Below are positions 32,948-41,564 of a stretch of 64,000 nt of DNA, piece by piece. Within the stretch, counting starts at the first letter, position 1. Every line of letters begins with the position of its first letter. The position numbers and the translations under genes are program-made. Source of the stretch: DASWJS01 sp036397035 (GTDB lineage Bacteria; Actinomycetota; AC-67); assembly GCA_036397035.1 (NCBI GenBank), contig DASWJS010000014.1:79123-143122 (forward strand), in the 5' to 3' direction. The notes beneath the pieces were generated by a model that made no database searches, was not told the DNA's origin, and saw nothing but the letters and a program-made list of their open reading frames with translations.

Positions 32948-34441
32948 ATGCGGAAGAACGGCACGACTCGCAGGGCGACGGCCGCACTGGCGGTCACTCT
33001 CTGCCTTCTGGCGGTGAGCGGCACCAGCGCGAACGCAGCCACGAAGCTTCCCGCGATCCTGAACGGGACCGCGGATTCTCGCGCGCTTAAGATTTCGCTG
33101 ACGATCCCGGCCGTGGACGAGCTGAAGACCACGCTGGACGAGCTGGGCGTTTCGACGACCATGCTCCCCGACAGCGGCGTCGAGGGCGTCACGCTCGATT
33201 TCGTCGTCTCCCTGAACCACGGTGAGGTTCTCCGCGCCTCGAACGGCGTCGAGGACTCCTCCTCCGGGTTCGCCGCGACGCTTCTGGGCTCGCTCCCGGT
33301 CCTGGGCGACCAGAGCCGGTCGGTGCAGACCTCCTGCCCCGGTCCCGACTGCGGCGCGGGCAACGCCAAGTCCGTCGGCAACGTCCAGCAGGACATCCCC
33401 GCGGATCTCGGCGCCGTCGAGATCGCCGGCGCGAACTCGGTGACGAAGTCGCTTCTGTCGACCGACAACGTGACCGCCCTGGCAACCCTGCAGATCGGGC
33501 TCCAGAAGCTGCTCGGCAAGGGTGGCGCGCTCGAGCTGGTCGGCGACAACCTTCGCGACCTGACCGACACGGTGAACGCGGAAGTCCTCCCGGTCGTGAA
33601 CTCGGCGCTGGGCGACGCGTACGGCGTGCTCGGCGACAGTCTCGAAGACACCGCTCCCGAGGTGAAGAAGCAGCTCGACAAGCTGATCACCACCGGCACC
33701 ATCAAGGACATCCCCGACCTCAGCAAGGTCGGACTGGCGGACCTGACGGTCCTCGGCGCTTCGGCGACGCTGTCGCCCAAGACGCTCAAGGGCGGCGCGG
33801 GATTGCTGTCCACGGCCGCGTCGCAGGTCGCCGACATCGACATCCTCGGCGGGTGGGCGACGATCGACTCGATCGCCCTTGAGACCTCGGCCTTCGCCAA
33901 CGGCATCAAGGGCGGCGCGGTCGCCGAGGCGACGTCCAAGGTCGTCGGCGCCGACATCGGCGGGTTGCTCGGCATCGACCTGACCGGTGACGACCTCAAC
34001 GGCCTGACCAACCCCGACGCGGTGAAGGAAGCCATCCTCGACGCGGGCAAGGCGACCGGTCTGTCCGACCAGGCCGAAGAGCTGGTGGCCGCGATCGACC
34101 TGCTCGTCAACATCGCCGGCATCAGCGTCGAGTTCTTCCCGACGATGCAAGAGGCAGACCCCAAGGGCAACTGGGCGCGGTCCTCGGCCGGAACGCTGGC
34201 GCTGACCGTCGAGCCCAAGATCCCGGTGATCGAGGCGGCCGGACTAGCGGGCGTGCCGCGGCCGGCCAAGTACCTGAGCACCGGGGTCAGCCTGAAGATC
34301 GAGCTTCCCACCGCGGCCTCCGAGGTCAAGGTCGGAGACGTGCTCTCGAGCAACCCGACGACGGGCGTCGGGACCCCGCTGCTGGCAGCGGTCGTCCTGA
34401 TCGGCGCCGCGGTGGTTGCCCGCAGGTTCGCGCTGATCTGA
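32948..34441 (+). CDS. Secreted protein with C-terminal membrane anchor
   Basis: Function unknown. The signal peptide is AALAVTLCLLAVSGTSANAA. The mature 440 residues are rich in Ala, Leu, Asp, Thr and Val with regular helical or beta-solenoid periodicity (repeated L-x(6,8)-L patterns such as ALGDAYGVLGDSLEDTAPEV). Two cysteines (SCPGPDCG) occur near residue 135. The end is TPLLAAVVLIGAAVVARR plus FALI, a hydrophobic anchor with basic stop-transfer residues but no LPXTG. This organisation resembles choice-of-anchor proteins of actinobacterial envelopes. A palindromic terminator follows. Confidence 0.8.
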   Translation: MRKNGTTRRATAALAVTLCLLAVSGTSANAATKLPAILNGTADSRALKISLTIPAVDELKTTLDELGVSTTMLPDSGVEGVTLDFVVSLNHGEVLRASNGVEDSSSGFAATLLGSLPVLGDQSRSVQTSCPGPDCGAGNAKSVGNVQQDIPADLGAVEIAGANSVTKSLLSTDNVTALATLQIGLQKLLGKGGALELVGDNLRDLTDTVNAEVLPVVNSALGDAYGVLGDSLEDTAPEVKKQLDKLITTGTIKDIPDLSKVGLADLTVLGASATLSPKTLKGGAGLLSTAASQVADIDILGGWATIDSIALETSAFANGIKGGAVAEATSKVVGADIGGLLGIDLTGDDLNGLTNPDAVKEAILDAGKATGLSDQAEELVAAIDLLVNIAGISVEFFPTMQEADPKGNWARSSAGTLALTVEPKIPVIEAAGLAGVPRPAKYLSTGVSLKIELPTAASEVKVGDVLSSNPTTGVGTPLLAAVVLIGAAVVARRFALI

Positions 34442-34458
34442 GCGCGACGGCAGAACGG

Positions 34459-34488
34459 AGAAAGGGCGGCCGATCGGCCGCCCTTTCT
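34459..34488. terminator. Bidirectional terminator between convergent genes
   Basis: A 30-bp perfect palindrome, AGAAAGGGCGGCCG with its mirror CGGCCGCCCTTTCT around a central AT, sits 18 bp after the upstream stop and 16 bp after the opposing one. Short A and T runs at its ends give a U-rich tail on both strands. Confidence 0.85.
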
Positions 34489-34503
34489 GCTGCGCGCGTT
34501 CGT

Positions 34504-35490
34504 CTACGCGAACACGCCGCGCCTGCTCATCAGTTTTCGATAGACCATCTGCTGCACGGCTTCGCGCACCTGATCGGTCAGGTTGTAGACGAACATCGGA
34601 TCGAGCGCGGCGTCCGGCGTGAAGGACGCGGTCGCGATGGGTTCGCCGAACTCGATGATCCACTTCGTCGGGAGCGGCACCGCCCCGAGCGGCCCCAGCA
34701 ACGGGAAGGTAGGCGTCAGCGGCACGTACGGCAGCCCGAGCAGCCGCGCCAGCGGGCGCAGGTTGGCGAGCATCGGATGGATCTCCTCGGCGCCGACCAC
34801 CGCCACCGGCACGATCGGCACCCCTGTCTTGATCGCCACCTCGGCGAAGCCCACCCGGCCGAAGCGCTGCAGCTTGTACCGTTCGCGGAACGGCTTGCCG
34901 AGACCCTCGTAGCCCTCGGGGAACACGCCGACGACGGCTTCGGTCCCCAGCATCCGCACGGCGTCCTCCTCGCAGGCGAGGGCGTCCCCGCTCTTGCGCA
35001 TGAGCGACCCGAGGAAGGGGATCTTGAAGGGCACCTCGCCGGCCAGGATGCGCAGCGCCACCCCCAGCTCGTCGTGCAGCGCGACCTTCATCATCAGGCC
35101 GTCCCACGGCAGCACGCCCGAATGGTTCGCCGCCAGGAGCGCTCCGCCCGTCGTCGGGACGTTGCGGATCCCGCGCGTCTCGACCCGCCACCATCGCTCG
35201 TAGAGCGGGCGCAACGCCGGGATCAGCGCCGTCTCGGTCAGGTCCGCGTCGAAGCCGAAGTCGTCGGTCGGGTACGCGCCGGTCATGCGCCGCCGGAGGA
35301 AGGCCAGCGTGTCCTGGAGGCGCCGCTCGACCGAGGAACCGCCCTCGTCGGCGGCGGCCGGCTCGTGCCTGGCGCAGTAGCCCGACTCGCGGGCGCGATT
35401 CGCGCACGGCTTGCCGTCGCGGGTGCGCGCCTTGCAGCGGGCCGCCTCGGGCCGCCGCGCCTCCATCGGGATCACGTTCGCTTCGCTCAT
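34504..35490 (-). CDS. Lysophospholipid acyltransferase-like protein with N-terminal Cys/His motif
   Basis: PlsC-superfamily glycerolipid acyltransferase, homologous by context to Rv0502. Acyltransferase motifs are LLAANHSGVLPWDGLMM (block 1, His-x6-Asp rather than the usual x4), VVGVFPEGYEGLGKPF (block 3) and VGFAEVAIKTGVPIVPVAVVG (block 4). An N-terminal segment CKARTRDGKPCANRARESG followed by YCARH has the C-x9-C-x8-C-x2-H spacing of a small zinc knuckle. The product has 328 residues. ATG 35490 overlaps the epimerase stop (ATGA). Its acyl acceptor is unknown. Confidence 0.85.
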   Translation of the reverse strand: MSEANVIPMEARRPEAARCKARTRDGKPCANRARESGYCARHEPAAADEGGSSVERRLQDTLAFLRRRMTGAYPTDDFGFDADLTETALIPALRPLYERWWRVETRGIRNVPTTGGALLAANHSGVLPWDGLMMKVALHDELGVALRILAGEVPFKIPFLGSLMRKSGDALACEEDAVRMLGTEAVVGVFPEGYEGLGKPFRERYKLQRFGRVGFAEVAIKTGVPIVPVAVVGAEEIHPMLANLRPLARLLGLPYVPLTPTFPLLGPLGAVPLPTKWIIEFGEPIATASFTPDAALDPMFVYNLTDQVREAVQQMVYRKLMSRRGVFA

Positions 35491-36533
35491 GTCGTCACCT
35501 TCTCTCCCCGCCTGCGCGCCAGGAACGCGAACACGTCCTGCTCCCAGCGCTCCGCCTGCTCTTCCGTGAACACCTTCGCCAGCTTGCGTCTGGCGATGAA
35601 GTCGCGCAGCGCTTCGGCCGTCGAGTAGCGCGGCGTGTAGCCGAACTCGGTGCGGAGCCGGTGGACGTCGGCGACGCGACCGAAGAGCAGGAACGCGAGC
35701 TGTTCGGGCGAGAAGTCGACCAGGCCCGTCTGCCGGACGAGCGATGCGACCGGTCCGATCAGCGGGAGCGGGACCGGCAACGGGACCTTTCCGGCCATGC
35801 GGATCGCCTGCGACAGGTAGACGATGCCGATGCCGGCCGCGTTGAACGTTCCCGCATGGTCCTCGCGCGTCGCTCGGTACATGATCTCGACGGCGTCGTC
35901 CTCGTGGATCAACTGGAGCCTCGGGTCGTAGCCGAGCGCGGTCGGCACCACCGGCAGCGACAGGTACCGCGTGAGCGGGGTGTCAAGCGTCGGCCCGATG
36001 AAGTTTGCGAACCGCAGGATCGTCAGCTTGACGTCGGGTCGCCGCCGGCCGAAGCCGCGGGCGTAGTGCCCGATCTCCCATGCGTCGCGCGCGTATCCCG
36101 TGCGCGGCTGCGAGCTGGCTGCCATCTCCTCGCTGAAGATCGAGGGGTCGGCCGGGTCGCTCCCGTAGACGGCCGTGGTCGAGCGCATCACGACCTTGCG
36201 CAGGCGCTCGGCCTTCTGACACGCGGCGAAGAGCTGCATCGTCCCGATGACGTTGACCTCTTTCATCTGCGCGCGCCCGCCCGCGTGGCGGGGAGTGGCG
36301 ACCATCGCGGCGTGCACGACGGTGTCGACCTCGGTCGCCTGAAGCACCTTCACGATCAGCGGGTTGCGGATGTCGGCTCGCACGAACTCCGCGCGCGTGA
36401 ACTCGACCGCGGGGTCGTCCAGGTCGACGCCGAATATCTCCTCGACCTCGGGATCGTCTTCCAGGCGCCGGACGAGCCCGCCGGCGAGCGCTCGCGAAAC
36501 GCCGGTGATGAGCACCCGCCGTCCGGCGCTCAC
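35487..36533 (-). CDS. NAD-dependent epimerase/dehydratase (extended SDR)
   Basis: Rossmann-fold enzyme, the counterpart of mycobacterial galE2 (Rv0501) by position. The nucleotide loop is VLITGVSRALAGGLVRRLE (an atypical TGxxxxxxG spacing). Other landmarks are VHAAMVATPRHAGG, MRSTTAVYGSDP, and GYARDAWEIGHYAR, in which the usual YxxxK lysine is replaced (Tyr-Ala-Arg-Asp-Ala), so catalysis may differ or be lost. GTG 36533 overlaps the upstream stop (GTGA). The 348-residue product lacks any membrane segment. The real substrate is unknown. Confidence 0.85.
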   Translation of the reverse strand: MSAGRRVLITGVSRALAGGLVRRLEDDPEVEEIFGVDLDDPAVEFTRAEFVRADIRNPLIVKVLQATEVDTVVHAAMVATPRHAGGRAQMKEVNVIGTMQLFAACQKAERLRKVVMRSTTAVYGSDPADPSIFSEEMAASSQPRTGYARDAWEIGHYARGFGRRRPDVKLTILRFANFIGPTLDTPLTRYLSLPVVPTALGYDPRLQLIHEDDAVEIMYRATREDHAGTFNAAGIGIVYLSQAIRMAGKVPLPVPLPLIGPVASLVRQTGLVDFSPEQLAFLLFGRVADVHRLRTEFGYTPRYSTAEALRDFIARRKLAKVFTEEQAERWEQDVFAFLARRRGEKVTT

Positions 36534-37354
36534 CGGGCGCCCTTCTGCATCCGCGCGATGATTACGGCGTCGCCCCGCTGGGCTTCCAGCATCGTACGCG
36601 CGCTCCCCTGGTTGATCGCGATCGTCAGGAACCGGTACGAGTCCTCCAGCACGAGCGTTCGCCCCTGCGGCACCTCGCTGAACGTCTCGCCCCAGGGCAC
36701 CGTGAGGGAGTGCCCGACGAGGCGCAGCTCGACCTCGTCGCCCAGCAGGACGCCGATCCCTTCGAGATCCTGGCGGGTCACGTTGAGCTGGAGGTTTCCG
36801 AAGCGATCGAACTGAATCACGCGCGCGTGGACGTGGTCGTCGTCGACGCGCGCCTGCGGCAACTCGACCTTGACCAGGTCCTCGGCGGCCATTCGGGGGC
36901 CGAACTCCTCCAGCGGGACGCCCCGGGCGATGTGCGCCGCCGCCGGGGCGAAGACGTCCCTGCCTTGGAACGTGCGGCTGGGCTGGCCCAGGAAGAACTC
37001 CTCGTTGGTGATCTGCCGCGCTTCGGTGACGCCGCCGAGCGCCTGCGACGCGGACCACAGCAACCCGTTGTCCGGACCGACCAGCGGCGAGCCCGATTCC
37101 GTCTGGATCACGACCGCCCGGCGCGAGGTGCCGACGCCGGGATCGACGATCGCAAGGTGCACCGCCTCGGGCATGAAGGGCACCGATTGCGCGAGCACGG
37201 TCGAGCCGGCGCGAACGTCTTGCGGCTGGATGCCGTGCGCGAGGTCGAGCACCTCGACGTCGGGCGCGATGCGCTTGATCACGCCGCGACACACTCCAAC
37301 GAACTCATCCTCCAGACCGTAGTCCGACAGGAACGTCACGAAGCGGAACGGCAC
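36530..37354 (-). CDS. SAM hydroxide adenosyltransferase (DUF62 family)
   Basis: Hydrolyses S-adenosylmethionine to adenosine and methionine, in the same family as bacterial fluorinase and chlorinase. Motifs: FVTFLSDYGLEDEFVG, AIVDPGVGTSRRAVV, LVGPDNGLLW and RTFQGRDVFAPAAAHIA. The family's Asp-Arg-His triad region is present rather than halogenase insertions, so water is the likely nucleophile. GTG 37354 has a GGGGGTA site upstream. It is inserted between the bS22 gene and the epimerase, where mycobacteria have nothing. Confidence 0.9.
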   Translation of the reverse strand: MPFRFVTFLSDYGLEDEFVGVCRGVIKRIAPDVEVLDLAHGIQPQDVRAGSTVLAQSVPFMPEAVHLAIVDPGVGTSRRAVVIQTESGSPLVGPDNGLLWSASQALGGVTEARQITNEEFFLGQPSRTFQGRDVFAPAAAHIARGVPLEEFGPRMAAEDLVKVELPQARVDDDHVHARVIQFDRFGNLQLNVTRQDLEGIGVLLGDEVELRLVGHSLTVPWGETFSEVPQGRTLVLEDSYRFLTIAINQGSARTMLEAQRGDAVIIARMQKGAR

Positions 37355-37393
37355 CGGGATACCCCCTTCGGCGCGCGCGCGAGCGGCGAGGTC

Positions 37394-37492
37394 CTAGCCC
37401 TTCTGCCGGCGCTGCCAGCGAGTCTTCTTGAGCAGCTTCTTGTGCTTGTGCTTGCGCATCTTCTTGCGCCGCTTCTTGACGATCGATCCCAT
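37394..37492 (-). CDS. Small ribosomal protein bS22-type (AURKAIP1/COX24 domain)
   Basis: A 32-residue, extremely basic peptide: MGSIVKKRRKKMRKHKHKKL, then LKKTRWQRRQKG. It closely follows the pattern of the actinobacterial bS22 protein that binds near the decoding centre (mycobacterial Rv0500B). The start is ATG 37492 with a GAACGA region upstream. It is below most gene-caller size limits. It lies downstream of the excisionase-like HTH gene, as in other Actinomycetota, with the Clp1-like gene in between. Confidence 0.93.
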   Translation of the reverse strand: MGSIVKKRRKKMRKHKHKKLLKKTRWQRRQKG

Positions 37493-37536
37493 TCGTTCTC
37501 CCGTGTCGGTGCGACCCGCAGTCTACTTGCCGCGCG

Positions 37537-38418
37537 CTACCCGAAGAAAAATGCGTCCTGCAGGTCCACCGCCGAGATGCGGAAGTCGGGCTCGACCCGG
37601 AGCGAGCCGAGGCGAAGGCCCCGCGCTCCTTCGTCCAGCCGGGAGATCATGTGCAGCCCGTCCCGGCGCCACTCCAGAATGCCGACCCCGATGCAATGGC
37701 CGTCGCCGTCCTCCATGCCCACCAGGATGCGATCCAGGTTCGACGGCTCCATCCCCGGAGGAACGGCGGGCACGATGACGCTCGGCTTCACCGACCAGTT
37801 GTAGACGGGACCCTCGAACGCCGCACGCAACGCCTCCTGGCGTTGCGTCGCGCGCTCGTCGGGGGTGGACGGCTTGATCTTCGGGTCGACCGGCAGCGCG
37901 ATCACCTCGGCCGAGACGGTCCGCCGAACCGCCCCGAGGATCGGGTCCAGCTCGCCGCCTCGCTGGAAGCCGACGACGGTGTCGGGCTGGAGGACCTCGA
38001 CCTTGTGGAGCTTCAACGACTGGCCGCGCGTCCCGTCGATGAACCCGGTCGTGTCCACCACGATCAAGTGCACGCCGGCCGCGCGCGCCTCGGTCGCGAG
38101 CTTCATCGCCCCGATGACGAGCGGCAGCTCGTGGTTCTCGGCGGAGACGGCGCCGACGAAGTACAGGCGATCGGCGCGGCTGAGCGTCGCGGGTTCGAGA
38201 TCCAGCTCTTGCTCGACGAACTTCAGCCCGACCGTGGCCGGCGGGCCGACCGTCGCCCGCGCCACGTCCAGATCCAGGTAGGCGACGCGGCGGCCGAGCC
38301 GCACGGCGACCTCGGCGCACATGCGACAGAACGTGGACTTGCCGGTGTCGAGCCCGCCCAGCGCCATCACCATGCCGCCTCGCTCGGCAACGCGAGCAAC
38401 GGCGCTATAGAGATCCAT
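37537..38418 (-). CDS. Clp1/Grc3-like P-loop polynucleotide kinase-type protein
   Basis: P-loop ATPase related to eukaryotic and archaeal RNA 5'-OH kinases. Walker A is ALGGLDTGKSTFCRM (about residues 19-33); ARATVGPPATVGLKF follows the second strand as in Clp1; Walker B-like is HLIVVDTTGFIDGTRG (the DTTG signature of the family). The C-terminal half is a beta-rich domain typical of Clp1-fold accessory domains. The product has 293 residues and starts at ATG 38418. Biological substrate in bacteria is not established; its position 44 bp upstream of bS22 hints at an RNA or ribosome role. Confidence 0.82.
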   Translation of the reverse strand: MDLYSAVARVAERGGMVMALGGLDTGKSTFCRMCAEVAVRLGRRVAYLDLDVARATVGPPATVGLKFVEQELDLEPATLSRADRLYFVGAVSAENHELPLVIGAMKLATEARAAGVHLIVVDTTGFIDGTRGQSLKLHKVEVLQPDTVVGFQRGGELDPILGAVRRTVSAEVIALPVDPKIKPSTPDERATQRQEALRAAFEGPVYNWSVKPSVIVPAVPPGMEPSNLDRILVGMEDGDGHCIGVGILEWRRDGLHMISRLDEGARGLRLGSLRVEPDFRISAVDLQDAFFFG

Positions 38419-38463
38419 CCTCCGGTCGCCTCCGTCGTGCGGAGGGTGCAGTGGGTGTGCGAT

Positions 38464-38482
38464 CGGCCGCTACGGGCGGCCG
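38464..38482 (-). terminator. GC hairpin after the HTH gene
   Basis: CGGCCGC and GCGGCCG pair across TACGG, 17 bp downstream of the HTH stop on the minus strand. There is no T tract, so it may only attenuate or stabilise. It separates HTH from the Clp1-like gene. Confidence 0.45.
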
Positions 38483-38498
38483 CGCGAGCGGTGGCCGG

Positions 38499-38711
38499 CT
38501 AGTCGGTGACCTCGGCAACGTGGACGTAACTGGCGTCCAGGTACTCCTCGAGATCGGTTTCCTTGACACGGTAGGTTTTGCCGATCTGGACGGCGGGAAG
38601 CTTGCCCGACCGGATCAGGCGATAGACGGTCATCTTTGAAACTCGCATACGCTCAGCAGTCTCGGGAACCGTAAGGAAGCCCGGGCCGCTGGGCGAGATC
38701 TCACTCGCCAC
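38499..38711 (-). CDS. Excisionase-type/BldC-like HTH DNA-binding protein
   Basis: A 70-residue MerR-type winged helix: FLTVPETAERMRVSKMTVYR, then LIRSGKLPAVQIGKTYRVKE (the wing) and TDLEEYL. It matches the Rv0500A family beside bS22 and is close to the BldC group of small regulators. GTG 38711 is chosen over an upstream in-frame start because AGGAG lies five bases before it. A TATCAT box near 38739-38744 on the minus strand could be its -10. Targets are unknown; the adjacent ribosomal-protein cluster is a candidate. Confidence 0.9.
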   Translation of the reverse strand: MASEISPSGPGFLTVPETAERMRVSKMTVYRLIRSGKLPAVQIGKTYRVKETDLEEYLDASYVHVAEVTD

Positions 38712-38798
38712 TGAACTCCTTCCGACTGATGCCCCAGATGATAACACGTTTCACTTGCGCACTTCCTGCCCCATCGGGATCAAACGGGCAATGGGGTA

Positions 38799-39566
38799 TC
38801 AGGCGAACCGGCCGGTGAGGAACCGCGCGATCGGCTCGTACACGCCGGGGCGCAAGTTGTCGTCGAGCGGGACGACCGCCTCGGTCAAGCCGGCCGCGTA
38901 GGCGACCGCGATGGCAGGGTCGTTCACGTCGGTGAAGGAGATCGTCGGCAGGCCCCGCACGACCGCCTCGCCCGCGTAGCCGTGATCGGCCAGCACGAGG
39001 CCGGGCGGCTCGATCGCGTCGAGCACGGCCGCCATCGGCCAGGACTCGTGCGTGTGCAGCATGTCGGCAAGCGTGCACAAGACGCCGACGCCGTCGGCGT
39101 ATCGAATCAGCCGCGGCCGCTTGCGCCGTCGCGGCGGCGCAAGCCGAACGTCCTCCAGGGGCGTCTCGATTCGCACGCCCGCTCCCGCGAGCGCTCGCGC
39201 GAGGGCTTGGTACATGGCCATCAAGCCGGTCGGGTGCCCGGTCATCACGAGCATGCGGACGCGGTCGCGCGCCGCCCGCTCGAGCAGCTCGCCGGCTGCC
39301 TCGAGGCCGCGCAGCGTGCGGTCCGGGTCGATCGTGCCGGGACCGTCGCGGTGGTCCAGCGAGGCCGAGCAGCCGCACAGCTCCGCGACGGCGGCCATGA
39401 CGCCGGTCGCGTCGAGACCGCGCGCGCCGACCCCGAGGTGCTTGTCCGGGTCGCCTGCGGCGAGCGCTTCGGCATTGCCGACGACGCTCGACCGGGGCGT
39501 GGCGGTGTCGCCCGCCAGGCCGGTTGCGAGCAGGTGGTCGCGCAGATCGGAGACGGTGACGCTCAT
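38799..39566 (-). CDS. Conserved actinobacterial protein, putative phosphatase
   Basis: 255-residue cytosolic protein. Notable segments are RVRMLVMTGHPTGLMAMYQA, LADMLHTHESWPMAA, GLVLADHGYAGEAVVRGL and ISFTDVNDPAIAVAYAAG, in which conserved His and Asp residues could bind a metal. Similar proteins next to the HTH/proC/acuC genes in other Actinomycetota are annotated as phosphatases, from memory and without experimental support that I know of. ATG 39566 is used; an in-frame ATG at 39620 would add 18 residues. It is divergent from the S9 peptidase. Confidence 0.72.
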   Translation of the reverse strand: MSVTVSDLRDHLLATGLAGDTATPRSSVVGNAEALAAGDPDKHLGVGARGLDATGVMAAVAELCGCSASLDHRDGPGTIDPDRTLRGLEAAGELLERAARDRVRMLVMTGHPTGLMAMYQALARALAGAGVRIETPLEDVRLAPPRRRKRPRLIRYADGVGVLCTLADMLHTHESWPMAAVLDAIEPPGLVLADHGYAGEAVVRGLPTISFTDVNDPAIAVAYAAGLTEAVVPLDDNLRPGVYEPIARFLTGRFA

Positions 39567-39680
39567 CGCGCCCGAGTCTACGGGTCGAAGATGGTCGACC
39601 GAGCAGGACGAATCGGACATCGGTACGCTACGGGCCCGCCCGCGCGCCCACGAGGCGCGCTCGACACCAGGAGGCGCACG

Positions 39681-41534
39681 ATGCCCGAGCCCGGCGTACC
39701 GCTCATTCCGCTTCGACACTTCTTCGACAATCCCGAACGCGCGGGCGTGCAGATATCGCCGGACGGCTCGCGCCTTTCCTACCTCGCGCCTGAAGAAGGC
39801 CGGCTGAACGTCTGGGTGCGCTCGATCGAAGAGGACGACGCGGTGTGCGTCACCCACGACCACACGCGCGGCATTCCCGGTTACCTGTGGTCGCGCGACG
39901 GCAAGCGGATCCTCTACGTGCAAGACCAGGGGGGCAACGAGAACTACCACCTCTACGCGGCCGACGTCGCGAACCCCGAGGCCGACGCCGTCGACCTCAC
40001 CCCCTTCGAGAACGTGCGCGTGGGGCTGGTCGACAACCCGCGCGCCACGCCGACCAAGCTGCTGATCGCGATGAACCGGCGCAATCCCCAGGCGTTCGAC
40101 GTGCACCGCATCGACATCGAGTCCGGCGACCTGGAGCCCGTGGCCGAGAACCCGGGCGACATCGTGGGCTGGCAGACCGACGCCGCCGGTCGCGTGCGCG
40201 GCGCGCTCGCGCAGACGCCGGCCGGCGGGTGGCAGCTTCGCGTGCGCGACGACGAGGATTCCCCCTGGCGCGTGCTCGCGGACTTCTCCAACGAGGATGA
40301 CTGCGCGCCCTACGGGTTCACGCCGGACGGAACCGGGCTGTGGATCGGGACGGCGAAGGACGCCGAGTTCCACCGGCTGCTGCGCATCGACGCGGCCACG
40401 GGCGAGACCTCGCTCGTCGACGAGCACCCCGCGGCCGACCTCGTCGCGGCGGTCATCAGCGACAAGACCAAGGACCTGGTCGGCACCGCCTACGTCCAGG
40501 ACGAGGTGATCTTCCACGGGCTCGAGCAGTCGTGGCAGCAGACGTGGGACCGGCTCAAGTCCGTCCACGCGGGCGACCCCAGCATCACCGGCATGGACGA
40601 GGACGAGCGCAACGTGATCGTGACCTACGACGACGACCGCGACCCCGGCGCCACGTACGCCTTCGATCGCGCCACCGGGAAGGCGACGTTCCTGTGGCGC
40701 TCGCGCCCGTGGCTCGACCCGGAGCACCTCGCGCCGATGCAGCCCGTGTCCTTCCCGGCGCGCGGCGGGCTGACCTTGCACGCATACCTCACGACGCCGG
40801 TCGGCGTCGAGCCCGCCAACCTGCCGATGGTGCTGCTCGTCCACGGCGGACCGTGGTCGCGCGACGCGTGGGGCTACGACCCGGAGGCGCAGTTCCTGGC
40901 CAACCGCGGCTACGCCGTCCTGCAGGTCAACTACCGGGGCTCCACGGGCTACGGCAAGTCCTTCAAGGAAGCGGCCGTCCACGAGTGGGCCGGCGCGATG
41001 CACCACGACCTGATCGACGCGGTCGGCTGGGCCGTCGAACGCGGTACCGCCGACCCGGCGAAGGTCGCGATCTACGGCGGCTCCTACGGCGGGTACGCGA
41101 CCCTGGTCGGACTGACGTTCACGCCCGAGACGTTTGCGTGCGGCATCACCTACTGCGGTCCGTCGAGCCTGCTCACGCTGGTGTCGTCCTTCCCCGAGTA
41201 CTGGAAGCCGATCCTGGCGGGCACGTTCTTCAAGCACGTCGGCAACCCGGAGAACGAGGCGGAAGCCCAGGACATGCGAGCGCGCTCGCCGCTGTTCAAG
41301 ATCGATGCGATCAAAGCGCCGCTGATGGTCGCGCAAGGCGCCAACGACGTCCGGGTGACCAAGCAGGAATCCGACCAGGTCGTCGAGGCGCTGCGCGCCA
41401 AGGGGATCGACGTCGAGTACATCTGCAAGGACGACGAGGGCCACGGCTTCGCCAACCCGGAGAACAAGATGGAGTTCTACGGCGCGATGGAGCGCTTCCT
41501 GGCCAGGCACCTCGGCGGGCGGACCGAAAGCTAG
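39681..41534 (+). CDS. S9-family prolyl oligopeptidase-like serine peptidase
   Basis: Cytosolic peptidase with an N-terminal beta-propeller (about residues 1-350) and a C-terminal alpha/beta hydrolase. The catalytic triad is visible: Ser in IYGGSYGGYATLVG, Asp in AQGANDVRVTK, His in DDEGHGFANPEN. The oxyanion region is LLVHGGPWSRDAWGYDPE. There is no signal peptide. ATG 39681 has AGGAGG seven bases upstream. At 617 residues it matches acylaminoacyl-peptidase-like members, which trim acylated or short peptides. Confidence 0.94.
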   Translation: MPEPGVPLIPLRHFFDNPERAGVQISPDGSRLSYLAPEEGRLNVWVRSIEEDDAVCVTHDHTRGIPGYLWSRDGKRILYVQDQGGNENYHLYAADVANPEADAVDLTPFENVRVGLVDNPRATPTKLLIAMNRRNPQAFDVHRIDIESGDLEPVAENPGDIVGWQTDAAGRVRGALAQTPAGGWQLRVRDDEDSPWRVLADFSNEDDCAPYGFTPDGTGLWIGTAKDAEFHRLLRIDAATGETSLVDEHPAADLVAAVISDKTKDLVGTAYVQDEVIFHGLEQSWQQTWDRLKSVHAGDPSITGMDEDERNVIVTYDDDRDPGATYAFDRATGKATFLWRSRPWLDPEHLAPMQPVSFPARGGLTLHAYLTTPVGVEPANLPMVLLVHGGPWSRDAWGYDPEAQFLANRGYAVLQVNYRGSTGYGKSFKEAAVHEWAGAMHHDLIDAVGWAVERGTADPAKVAIYGGSYGGYATLVGLTFTPETFACGITYCGPSSLLTLVSSFPEYWKPILAGTFFKHVGNPENEAEAQDMRARSPLFKIDAIKAPLMVAQGANDVRVTKQESDQVVEALRAKGIDVEYICKDDEGHGFANPENKMEFYGAMERFLARHLGGRTES

Positions 41535-41564
41535 CCACATCGCCTGCGTCTACGCTGAGGAGCC

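Noticed and set aside
38799..41540. 913-codon minus-strand frame
   Set aside because: Only the part below 39566 resembles a protein; the rest is antisense to the S9 peptidase whose catalytic triad is intact.
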